Assembly (NCBI GenBank): GCA_947579665.1
Contig: OX388350.1
Span: 2,914,001 to 2,978,000 of the forward strand
Direction: 5' to 3'
Length of the DNA: 64,000 nucleotides
From: Sympetrum striolatum
Taxonomy: Eukaryota > Arthropoda > Insecta > Odonata > Libellulidae
Below, one piece after another: positions 48,793 to 60,238 of this stretch (positions are counted from its first letter, which is position 1; every line of letters begins with the position of its first letter). The notes below the pieces were generated by a model, which was not told where the DNA came from, ran no database searches, and was given only the letters and a program-made list of their open reading frames with translations. A program made the translations under genes and the position numbers.

Positions 48793-49925
48793 TCTTTGCT
48801 AGTTTCTTGATGGCTTTTGGAGTTTATTTTATAATCTATCTTCACAATATAGCGAACGTTCTTTTTCCATAGTAATTGATTAAACGCGACGCGAAGTGTT
48901 GTCTAACGAAGAAAGGAGAAAAAAACATCTCTTAATAGAACAAAATGGAAGGAGGGATTTATTGCTAAGATAATTCCATTACCGTTTAAAACTAAAGATG
49001 GTTATCCAAATGTTCTTTTGAGTAAGAAGCGAAGCTTATCTAGTTAATCCTGCATGAGTATTAAGTTTCCTTTTGGGGTAAAGTTTTGTTTTTCTTTGGA
49101 GCTGTCCTATATTTTCGTAGCATTTAATTCGTGTCAACCATAGGTTTATATTTCTTGCTTTCCTTGACTGTTTGTGATATCGCTGGAAGAATATGAAGCC
49201 GTCTATGTTTGTTGCTATAATAATAATACACGATTGTTAATTTGATTATGTTGATTAGGATCGTATATTGCAGTGATTCACAATACATTTGTATTGGGGT
49301 TATCTTCCCATCGCTTTCTCATGACATCAGTTGAAACAATTCTGTGATCGAACCACGGATCTTCCAATTCATGATCGGCTTTATTCCCTCCCTGTCTTAG
49401 AGCCAACTTCAGCAGCACCTGTTACCGTTTTATTAAACAGCCAAATTTTACTGCAAATTAGTTTATTTTATCGAATTCGTCGCCATTTCCAGCCTACAGC
49501 TTCTTTTTATTAAGTACACATGACGGGTGGGAATCTAACAATAGTCTTTCAGTATTTACTTATTTCTGTACGTCCGTATTTGTTGTTCCACATTTTAATA
49601 AGGAAAATTAAATAATGTTGCTTGTAATTCAGGAGAAATAGATGATTCCATTATTTCTTAACAGTAAAATATAAAAAATAAAATAGATGATTTAATTATT
49701 TCAGTCAAAGTTACAGCTGCATTTTCAATAGCTACTCATCCTTTGCTTATTTATTTGAGTGGAAAACTTTTCGTCGGTTAATAAAGATTCTAGCGAATTG
49801 ATAAGTCTTATGGGACTCCGTGGAAGGATATTTTAAATAGTTCGGTCTTTTATCGCTAGGGGCTCATAAGTATGTCTGATTTGGCAGATTACGGCAAGAG
49901 ATGATTGGTAACCATAGTTGCAAAG
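48793..49925. other. Anonymous non-coding sequence, probably including the Penelope 3' flank
   Basis: The first ~60 bases may still belong to the Penelope terminal region, but no boundary was found. The remainder is AT-rich with no recognisable gene. Confidence 0.4.
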
Positions 49926-50090
49926 TAATAATAATAATAATTTATGTTTCACAAACAGGTTATACAGCCCAATTACATGTGATTTAATATAATAAAATAA
50001 AGAGAGGGAACAAATTAATAAATAAAAACAAAATTATGAAAGGCATAGTAAATCATAGATGAAATAAAGTAAATAATCATCATACCATCT
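49926..50090 (-). mobile_element. Possible LINE 3' end with TAA/TTA tail, antisense
   Basis: Begins with a TAA run (49926-49943) followed by TTTATGTTTCACAAACAGGT and an A-rich stretch. On the minus strand this reads as a short untranslated sequence ending in TTA repeats, as for LINE tails elsewhere in the window. There is no coding remnant and no second copy, so assignment is weak and the inner limit is a guess. Confidence 0.35.
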
Positions 50091-51798
50091 TACTATAAAC
50101 ATTGCTTCGCACGGAAAAACTTGTTACTTATATTCTTTGGATGTACTCGAACCCGGGAAAATTAAGTGAATGAAAGTAATTCAGTCCCATGGATTCTTAG
50201 GATGAGCGACATCTATGAGTCAGGCAAATTATTGATCTCCAATTTAACGTTCACATTGATGATAAAATACAATATAAAGCGTGATTTATTCAAATATATA
50301 TCAGTTTTCGGACATCTTTCCGCAAAGCGGTAATGATGCAGCTCCGTTTATCTCCGAGAGATTCGACTAGAAAATGTCCGAATATCCTGCGAATAATGAA
50401 GATTTTAGAGGCGTAACTCCCAGTGCAGATACAAAGTCATAAAACGTCGCCGGCGTTTGACCTAAATATGCAGAAAGAATATTTTCGCTGCGAAAAACGT
50501 GAACAAGAAATAAAAGGCCAAAATCGGTGCGAAACTAGCATGAATACAAAATCATCCAGCGATGAGGAGCAAAATATGTATTAGAAGGATAGGCTATGAA
50601 ATATGGCCCTCATTCCAGTAGTTGTACTGAAAAAGCTTTAATTTCTCTCTCTCTCGTAAGCGTCGTAAAAAAGAACGAGCCCATATGAAATGTATTATTG
50701 CTTTTAATGTACAGTAATAATTTTCATTTTCTGGGGATGTATTTTGTAAGGAATAAAAAGATGCACTGCGTCAAAGTTCTCTAAACTTACCCACTTATCG
50801 AATGTATCATATCACATCTTATTGCTTCATTTCACGTGTGTCCAAATTGCAGCTTGCGAGCTGCGTGACGCTTCAACTAGTTAATAATCTCTATGGACTT
50901 CTGATTGTGGTTTAATCTATTATCTCAACTTTAGAAATCAACAAAATCCAACTTAGAACTAACGAACCAATATTTTACGGAGCTTCGACCTGCGGCCCTT
51001 AAAAACTGCAAATCCGAATTCAGAAACTTACTAAAACTAAACGAAAGCCCATCAATTAAAGATCGAGTCATTTTTAAAACCAAATAATAACTAAATGTTA
51101 TTTATTTAAGAAACAAGATATTATACATTTTAAGTATGAATCAATTATACATTTACATTTGTAATATTTATGATGAATATATCTGAAATGTTCACGAAAC
51201 ATTTCTGTTTTTACTTCTGTGAGATTCCTTTGTGGATATGTCCTCGCTGTGGAATTCAGTTCGTCCCTTCCTGTTTTATTCTCTTTCTTCGTTCTTGCGT
51301 TTTTTTATTTTCTGGAACAATGCGACGACAAAAGTGGAACACAAAGGAGTAACAAAATCTATGAATTCGAGGAATTGGGATACCTAGCGAGGGCAACTAA
51401 CAAGAGGAAACGGGAGAGTTATTGGAATCCTACGAGGCCTGTTCCCGGAATGGAACTTCGTCTGGGATCGTTTAGAAACAAAGCCGAGGCTTGAGCAACT
51501 CTCTTGGCATTTAATAAAATCATACACGCACACGATTGGGAGACGTAACAATAGGATTTACGAACAACAATGAGAGTCTTTCGGGTATTTTCTTACATCC
51601 TACGTACATCGACGAAGTTAATAACAGAATATGATCCGAACAGAACTGAAATAACACCTCAAAGTAATGTGATTATGAGAGACATCAATGAAACTGACTA
51701 AAATTGAGGAAGAATTAGCTGCTGACTTGATAAACCTTTCTCTTCAACTATCGCAAGAACATACAATTAATTAATGGAACTAATGCATCAAGTATATA
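50091..51798. other. Anonymous non-coding sequence
   Basis: No gene is recognised. A short plus frame near 50945-51080 reads ELRPAALKNCKSEFRNLL and is followed by double stops; it could be a retroelement C-terminus but matches no family I can name. Confidence 0.35.
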
Positions 51799-52488
51799 TT
51801 ATAGAAAAGGGTTCGTAAGAGGTCGGAAGCCGTGTAGATGAAAGACACGAAATGGATGGAGATTGTGAAAGCGACTGAGAGCATGTGTGAGACCAAGGAA
51901 AGAGTCGTTTATTTTAATTCTGTAGAGTGCACGGAATGGCGACGTATCGGAAGCTGATAAAAATGGAAGAGGCGGAAATGCATTTCTCAAATGGATTCGC
52001 TCTTTGATGATAAATGGCCGGACAGATAAGGACTGTGCGCTTTCCACGTCTTCTGAACTTCCGGAGTTAAGCGTGAGGAATCGCCGAGAACTGGCTGTTT
52101 GCAGAAGAGTCCACCGTAAGGTAGCGAGACGTTGGGTTTGTCGTGAGTCGACTGAATGCAGTCGGATTGCGTTACATCGCGAGCATATGTGGGAAATAGA
52201 GCAGCGATGGATGACAAGTGAAAGAATGCACCTTTTGCCTTTAGTGGGATGAAGTGAATTAGACGAAGGATAAAGGAAGACGAGGAAGCATTGTCTGAGC
52301 TCGCACTTTTCCCAGTTTTCTCTTGCTCTCGAAGTCGTCGATACAAGTTCGATGCTTCTTCTTAGAGGTGTTAATTTCGATCCAAAATCCATCTCAATCA
52401 GTAAAGAAAATTTGAAGGTAAGAAATAAATGGTAGATGATTGAGCTGGAATCGGTTTTTTCAATTATTGAGTCGGTGGAAAATATCAA
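51799..52488 (-). other. Longest open frame of the window (229 codons), unassigned
   Basis: The minus strand is open for 229 codons, the longest run here. It is rich in Ser, Leu and Arg and has no signal peptide, repeat or domain that I recognise. A second minus-strand frame (51987-52346) and a plus-strand frame (52004-52252) are open over the same stretch, which is GC-richer than its surroundings. The openness may therefore be compositional. It could be a decayed single-exon gene, an exon, or chance. No promoter, intron or poly(A) signal tied to it was found. Confidence 0.15.
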
Positions 52489-54010
52489 ATAATTATGACT
52501 CCAAAGTGTAGAAAACGATTAACCACATGAAAATACGTAGCAACTGCTTGTGTATATCCTCTGCTTAGATTCTAAGTAAGAAGAACGGATATCGAAATTG
52601 TTTAGGAAGACAGTCGATGTATGGACTGGAGAGAGGCCAAAGATGTTCTCTCTAAGACTGATGAAAGAGCTACACAAATTGCATAAGGAAGTGCGGAATC
52701 AAACATTACCTAAACATTTTATTTCTTCAATATATTTCTATGTAATGCCACATAGTCAAGCCTACTACCATCGATTTTATTTAAAGATTACCTACGTGAA
52801 AGATACTCGATATAAGGACTTAACATAGTGATTCCCGAGGAGTGTTCCTCTTCCACCGCGTTGCAATCTTGCTGCCACTTACAGGAGCTCTGCCAGTAAG
52901 TAAAGATGCTGCCAACAGCATTACTCAGAAAGAAAACCCGACACAGAAAGAGGTTGGTTCTTCTAATTAGTCAGTTGTGAGTGGAAGGTCTTTGTTCAAC
53001 CTCAGTTACGTTGATATTCTTCACTGAGTTTCAAATTTCACGCCAAAACTTGCTAAATTAATTATTACGCCTTCATATGTATTCTTTGCATGCGAAATGA
53101 ATGGGAATCAAACCCAGGTGTACATCTTTAAGCGCAAAGATAAATCTTTTCCCTTATATCCATTACTTGTCCAGGTATCGTCTCAATGGAAGATAGGCAG
53201 CCATTGGGCCCGATCGTGGATTAGTGTACAGAAGTGGCAGATTCCAAAGCGTGTTGGGAATAACATTTGGCGCTTTCCGAGACGGACTTCCGAAAGTTAG
53301 TGTAGTAATGAGGGAGCTGAAACCATTAGCCCAATTCCCGGATTCCAATTTAGAGTTCGTTTTTAAAGAGAAACGAATTTCCGAAGCGAAAACCCGACAC
53401 CGCTGCGCTTAAAACTTTTAAACGAGTCGAAAATTCCAGATAAGGGCGAAGCTTAGCTTCCTTCCTTTATTTTTTCCTCGGGCTTTGCCAATCAAAGGCG
53501 CTGCCCTTATTTCTCGAAGACGCTCTCTTTGAATAATTTAGGCTTCGATTGCCATGCGGAGTATCTCGCCTACCGTAAATCTGCTTTAGAAAAATAAATC
53601 GCAGCTGCACGACCGTCTTGCGGCTCACAAATATAACGATGTCCTACTTCGTACCCTTTTATAAGTTGCGGGGATATACTTTCTTATTCATAAATTGACG
53701 ATCAAACCGTTGAGTCGCCATTACTTATTTGAAGCGATTAAAAAGAACGAAAAGTATCTCAATCGCACAATTTTGGAAAAATAGTGTGTAGTCTAGACAG
53801 TTTTAACTCCATATTTCTTGAATACTAACAAATTTTTTGCGCAGAAATGTCAAGATTTATTAGTTTTTAAAATTAGTTATTGAAATGTTTTACATGGACA
53901 CAATTTCCGTTTTTGTTATACTAAATCCCCAAAATTCAGTTGAAAACAGTTTTCATAATTGATTGGATTGGTTTGGTTAGTTGATTCTTCGGTCTCGTTG
54001 TATTGTTTCT
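52489..54010. other. Anonymous non-coding sequence
   Basis: GC-richer patch at 53160-53560, otherwise AT-rich. Near 53115 the minus strand has TGGGTTTGATTCCCA, resembling a TpsiC arm, without a matching A box. No gene is supported. Confidence 0.4.
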
Positions 54011-54106
54011 TTATATTATACAGTATTATAGTTATAGTATAGTTATTATATAGTATATTATAGTATAGTTATTATGTAGTATTATACTTATAGTATAGTT
54101 TATATT
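54011..54106. repeat. AT-rich imperfect tandem repeat
   Basis: Three units begin TAGTATAGTT at 54035, 54061 and 54091 (lengths about 26, 30 and a partial). They are embedded in further TATAG/TTATA repeats. Confidence 0.8.
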
Positions 54107-57100
54107 CTTGTATCAAATCACCGACTAACTTACTTGTACGATTTTCCCACTCAAGTGGAGATAATATAGTTTAGTACACACTCTCAATATCCAAGGAAAC
54201 ATTCACATTTAAAATGGTGTATAACATGGAAAATATAAGCAGAAATATTTTCTAGAACCGTAATTCAGTTTCATGAATACTGTACATACACCATTAGCCT
54301 TTATTGTTTATTTTTCTTTTCCCAATTTCAACATTTTCTATATGAGTTATTGCTTATTCACTATCTGTTGGCTGCATCTCACTCTTATACACTCATAAAA
54401 CGCAATATTATTGATATATACCTGAGGTAATTCTCTAATTAAAATGTTTCGTCTTGCCTAAATCAATAACTACTCCATGTACTCATAAGTAAACCTCATT
54501 GAATAAGGCAAATTATTGTGGAAATCCATAATCGAAAGAAATTAGAGAAATAGTACTTTTTTCAAAACAAAGTTTGGAGGAACCGATATCCATCGCTCTG
54601 AATATCACCTCCTCTTCTGAAAAAAGTTTTCCTTGAATTTTTATCAATGTTACGTTTAAGAATAAAATTCGTAATATTTAAGAGTAAAATTCTTGTTTTG
54701 ATCAGTTTAAGTCTTTTATCGTAACACTGACTTTTAGTTAGTGAGCTGCAAGTCACCATTAAATATTATAAGCAAGCGTAGCTACTGCCACACTTATTTA
54801 AAAACAAACCAACCGTCGGAATTAAGAATGGTTTCCGTTCGGGATCAATAATTCTGATTTTTCCTTTCTGGTTCAGTTTCCACTCCGGTAAAGGTAACGG
54901 TTTTTTCGGTTCTCGGTTCCCTTTTCGTTGGATGCCTTGCTAAAATATTTCATTAATCTTTCAAAATCTCAATAAAAAATTTCATTTGTTTTAATTTTTG
55001 GATCTATCGCAATTGCTTCACTCGTCTACTGCGTTGAATCCTTAGAAATGGTATCCAGAAGGCATACGAAATGGCGTGAGTTTATCAAACCTGCCTGAAT
55101 AAATGATTTAATATACTGGCCTGATATAATATAATAATATTTACTACTATTGACCTGAATAGCATGATTTATGATGTCTTACGGTAATTATATATTAAAA
55201 ATATGTCAAATCGATGTCAGTGCACCATTCGCTGGCATTGGAATCGGTTCCCAGAGAGCAGCACCGTCGAGTGATGCACGCAAAGGATCACTCCAAGTGC
55301 ACATCTGAGGAAAAGAGTCCATTAGAATCTTGGTCGACCCTTTATGAAGAACCCTTTTGGGCTGCTCCCTTTTGTTGCTAATTCCGCCGCCTTATCTCTC
55401 TTAATCCCTTCTGAAACATCAAAGCACTCCCCAATTTCCGACGCGTTTCAGCTTCTTAGTTTGCCTTTGTGTGTCTCTCCCCCGTTGCACCTCCAATGCC
55501 TATTATACACTCGCTATATCGAATTTAGTCCGCCTCTAATTCTTCACGGGGATTTTCATACGTTCACGTATACTCCGTTCCCCTTCAGAGAACATTCTCT
55601 CTTTCAATCGATCCGACTTTATTCTCAGAATTTCCTCGTTGCCGACAATTTTCCCTTTCAAGTCTCAATGGGTTTAAGTAGGATGTTCTTTATGTTACAC
55701 CCTCCTCATTTTCCACATTTTATTTTTTTTAGATTCTTCCGAACCATGGCATCGTTATTTAGTTGCAAGTTCAGGGATTCTTTCGGCCAGATTTTGCAAA
55801 ATTTTCTTTCTTTTAAAAACCTTATTTGTCTTTCAGACGCCTTAACTTTATCTTGCGTGGTCCATTGCATAGACCCTTCTCTAGGTACTAACAGCGTAAA
55901 GTGATTACCTTATTCTTAAGACAAAGTAGCTCTACAACCAGTTGATAAGAGACATAATTCACGTTGCATATTTTATTTAAGTAATATATCAGCCTTATTT
56001 TGGCTTATAAAAGCGAACGCAATTCATACTTGTTTAAACCAACTTGTTGATGGTGTATTTGAATGGTGTAAAGCGTTTTCATGTAATGAGTACCTCTTTG
56101 TCTGTGACACAATATCCGAGGAGAACATACTTCTTCAAAATAATTATTATTACAAAAATCTTGTACGATTATATTATGAATCTTGTAAAAATCCCCACCA
56201 CTTTATGATTAAGTTTATTTATATTACTGTACAACATTTTTGTTACAATAAATTTTTGAATGGTGGAATTCCAGCAAGTATCATTGAAACAGCTCAATAT
56301 TATACTTTTTCAGATTTCAGTCTTTCTATTCTTAAATTTTTTATTGATATTTGCGGTTATTTAGCTTAATGTTCTGAATTTTAGATTTACTTTACGACTA
56401 TAAGAAATATATTTATCCCATGTCTACTGTTCCATACTTAGTGTCCCTCACTAAATTATAACTTATTAGTGTAAATGTACCGCGAATTGTCAATACGTAC
56501 GTTTACGTACCTTAAAAATGAAGTATCATGATTTCCATATCGCGAGCATTTTAGCCGTTTTCTCCTTATAATTTTAATCCTAGTATTTCGGCCCACGCCT
56601 TTACTGTCCCAATCTTTTTCGAAAGATCTAGAGATGTAGACGGTATTTTTATGAATTTATTTTCATCCTGACTCATTCTTGTCTTTCACCTATGTATCAA
56701 CTCTTATTATCCCCTAGAAAATCATTTTTTCGCAAAATATTCTTCAAAATAACATTTATCTGAACCTGAAGGACCTATTACCATCGGAGAGCTGAGCTGC
56801 CTTTTCTCTAACTAGATCACATTCGAGTCTTACACTCGAATGACGAATTGAAGCATTTAAATCATACTTAGGTTAAGCAATTTTATCCCCGATTAAGCGC
56901 AAGGAGATTTGCTCGATTTAACTTTCTTTTAACTAATTTATAGTGGCTGAGAAATGTGGCTACTGGAAAATCTGATTTTTATTTTCTATCTTCTTTCGTT
57001 CTATGTTTCCAATTTGCAGCGTTGTTTGTACCGTCAGCATTCGCCGGTTTGAATTCACTTCTTCTTAAAGAAAGCAGGAACTCGAGGCAATTGCGCAAGA

Positions 57101-57600
57101 ATGGTCGCTGCTTAATTTTCCATTCGACCGAAGACCCCTTTCTTACGCACTCAATCCCATTCCAGCCCTGCTTAATTCACTCCCCAATTTCCAGCACAAA
57201 TGCTCCGTAAGAAATTGAATTATCTTCCTCTACTGCAAATTACGCCCCAAGAACTGCTTCATCCACTCCCTCGTTCACACGTGTATTCAAATGTTATCTT
57301 TAGCATTACAGCACCGCCTAGTTTTACCTCTCTCTTGGTGTTTTCTGCAACGAAACACCGGCACGCATCGACTGGATTCGATTTAGGCGAAGATAGTTGA
57401 AACACTTCCTTAGGCAGATTTGCCCAAAATGTGTCGAATCATTCTTTTTAGTCACCAAAAGATGTCAATCGGGTGACGATGCGTGTCTCCGAAGTACATT
57501 CCAGAGAATTATTACTTCAGTAATACGAGGGAGACCAACTTTTGATTAGTATCAATGCATTAATTTTACATTGACCAAATTTTAAATCTAATAGGATGTT
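54107..57600. other. Anonymous non-coding sequence with a pyrimidine-rich open stretch
   Basis: A 186-codon plus-strand frame (55344-55904) lies in pyrimidine-rich sequence. It is rich in Leu, Ser, Phe and Pro and has no recognisable domain, so it is more likely compositional than coding. Elsewhere the sequence is AT-rich with no gene. Confidence 0.35.
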
Positions 57601-57639
57601 GTAATTTTCCAGGTTGTATGTATATTTTTTTTCTTTAAT

Positions 57640-57925
57640 GTCTTTTAGTTTTCGCTATCGGTAGGTTTGCGCAGGTTTTTCACGCCCCCCTTCTTTGTGG
57701 GTGTTTTCCTGCAGCGGATATTTTTTCCTAAGCTTTTCTTGGGTTTTTTTACATCCACAATACCTTCTTACATTTTCTTCTATTTTCCTCTAAGTTTTCA
57801 CTGATACATGTAATGTACTTATAATAATGTAACAACTTAACGACAGGTTAGATGGAAGAGGAGACCTTTTAGTCTCAATCCCGCCTATAATAAAGACCCC
57901 TAATAATAATAATAATAATAATAAT
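57640..57925 (+). mobile_element. LINE 3' end, (TAA)n-tailed family, sense copy
   Basis: Contains CCTGCAG...CCTAAGCTT, then TTTTAGTCTCAATCCCGCC and ATAAAGACC, ending in a TAA run (57898-57925). The same ordered blocks occur in reverse complement at 1301-1530. Only 3' UTR is visible; the upstream limit near 57640 is approximate. Confidence 0.7.
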
Positions 57926-60074
57926 ATTGTGCATGAATGTAATAGTTTTTTTGTACTAAGAACAGTGTTTTATCAATCTTATGTTATTCTGATACTCTAC
58001 TGATAAATTACATTGTACTAAATGTGTGTATTATAGGGTCCACTATTTTTAATTACTAAAATCATTCTGTACTTTTAGACGCATCTCAATTAGTAGTCAT
58101 CGAAGATCTATTCACGATCGATTTATGAACATCATTCGACCAAACGCTTGGTCGATCGACCTACCTTTGGCTAAGCGAAGCCCATTTAAGTGCGCATTAC
58201 GGAGTCCTCACACATTTGTCAAAACATTCCCAGAGATGAGTTATTTCAGCTACAATCTAGTTTCACTCCGTGTTCCGTAAAGAAAGTTCTCTAACCGTCA
58301 ATATCGGCTATTTCATGATTATTATTGCGGTTGTACATTTCATTGCACCCCTGTGTTGTTTCAGCCGACGAGGTTAGACCAACGTCCTTCCATCAGCAGT
58401 TGAGGTCTCTATGAATGCGGACTCGTGCGGCTGCAAAATGCACTACGGATGTGTTATTACGAAACGCCTCCCAGTTATACTCTACTGTCGATGAAACGGT
58501 TCCCCAATAAACATTAGCATTTACTGTTATCATCTGAGCTTCTGTATTTATAAATAACCATCCATGATTCTCTCAATGCTTGTCTGACTTACTAAAGGTC
58601 TGCACGGCCAGCAAAGCTATAATAATAATTTACATTTCTTATTGGTTGGTAATTATTCAATAATTTCCTTTAGGTTCATCACCATGATCTCAAGTGTGGT
58701 GAATTGAATTTCTTTTTCCGCCATTCCACGTTTTATCGGAGTCAAACTACGAAGTTGGATTTAATTACAATATATTAATTGGAATCCAACTCTATGATCT
58801 GCAGTTTACCTCCATCTGTGAAACTTTTCCTGTTTATATTGTCGATTGTATTTCACACAAATTTTGTTTAGACTTATATCATGTCGCAGTTACCGGTATG
58901 AATTTAAAGCCCATTTCTTGACTTTAATATATTAGCGCATATATGAGTACTCTTGCCTACCAATGCAGATTTCGATTGAAAGACACTTTCTTAAACGAAC
59001 TGCCTTCTTTAACGTTCAATCTGCTCCTCGAAGATCAAAATGCCCCTCGAAGTTTAAGCGTGTCTGCCTTCGCATTAGAACATTCATTTTTCATGAACAA
59101 ATTCTCTGTCTATACCATCAAAAGGAGAACAAAACTTAATTACATCTTATAGAAAAACGAGGCGATCGTTTTGAATAGCGTAAACGTTTCGAGAGCCTCC
59201 GATTAATCTGTGGCGCGAAGGAAGCAGCTCCGCCATCTGCTTTGTTTCCCACATTTCCAGCTGTCTTCCTCTCGCTTCTCCCCTTTGCCTTTTCTTTCGT
59301 CGCCTCCTCTCCACCAGATATAAAAGAGGAGCGTTTCCTTCTAAATCTCCACTTCCCGCAGCTCTTTCCTTCGTCGGCTGACTTCGGCCATCGCAAGTGA
59401 TGGGGGAATGCCATGATCCGGGCTCTCCTTCCCATTGTCTTCTAGCTTTAACCGTTCGTATATGACTTGAGTCATTCTTACGGAAATAATAAGGGGATGT
59501 ACTAATGGCTATATGGTAGGAGAGCAATTTACACCACCGCACTCATCAAAATTAGAAACTCTGCAACTTGAGTGTAGGCTGAATATATCCAGATATTTAC
59601 ACGAAATGGAAGAGAGAGGTTCATGAGATAAATTAAATTCATTACGATTTATAAGTCATAGGTCTATAATCATATTATTTATAATTCATTTGTAGTTCAT
59701 AAGTTACTATCTATGGCCGATTGAATACCTCAAATATTTAGTTGAGTAGTGATCAGAAGTTCAATTTAAGCGTTCCACGAATCCAGTCTATGTTTCGGGT
59801 AAAGCATAGATCATGGAATCCGAAAACACGCACAAACTCACATAATATGCGTGTGTTTCTAATGTTTACTTTAAATACTTTCCGTAATTATTGCGTGTTT
59901 TAAATACAGACCATTGCGTATTTCTCCCCCGACTTGCTTTAACCGTTCCATCTTTTCAAAAATATCCTATTCTGAAGATATTTAAAAAATACGTTTCAGA
60001 TTTTAATGAAATAATTTAATTCCACCTCCATGAGCTATTTCACACTCCTTTTGACTGTAATCGAAGGAAAGGTC
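57926..60074. other. Anonymous non-coding sequence
   Basis: No gene is recognised. A short run GCTATAATAATAATTT near 58616 could be another LINE tail but lacks a body. A GC-richer patch at 59160-59460 is open on the minus strand in two frames (99 and 131 codons) with no known domain. Confidence 0.4.
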
Positions 60075-60238
60075 AACCAAAGTGCCCCAGGCCACAACCA
60101 AAGTGCCCCAGTCCACAACCAAAGTGCCCAGGCACAACCAAAGTGCCCCAGTCCACAACCAAAGTGCCCCAGTCCACAACCAAAGTGCCCCAGTCCACAA
60201 CCAAAGTGCCCCAGTCCACAACCAAAGTGCCCAGGCAC
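60075..60238. repeat. 21-bp minisatellite, eight units
   Basis: Eight head-to-tail units begin AACCAAAGTGCCC. Units 1, 2 and 4-7 are 21 bp (AACCAAAGTGCCCCAGTCCA plus C, with GG in place of GT in unit 1). Units 3 and 8 are a 19-bp variant (AACCAAAGTGCCCAGGCAC). Four consecutive 21-bp units (4-7) are identical, pointing to recent expansion or homogenisation. Because 21 is a multiple of three, the array is open in several frames on both strands. The resulting open frames (60-81 codons) are artefacts. Confidence 0.95.

Noticed and set aside
53100..53130. TpsiC-arm-like sequence TGGGTTTGATTCCCA on the minus strand
   Set aside because: No A box, D arm or acceptor stem at tRNA spacing.
55344..55904. 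186-codon plus-strand open frame
   Set aside because: Pyrimidine-biased composition explains the lack of stops; the translation is rich in Leu, Ser, Phe and Pro with no domain, and no splice or promoter context was found.
57600..57620. AATTTTCCAG|GTTGTA and similar AG|GT junctions near 31670, 46312, 46634, 53175, 55881 and 61818
   Set aside because: Either the donor half departs from GTRAGT or the pyrimidine tract is short; they are far weaker than the site at 36934.
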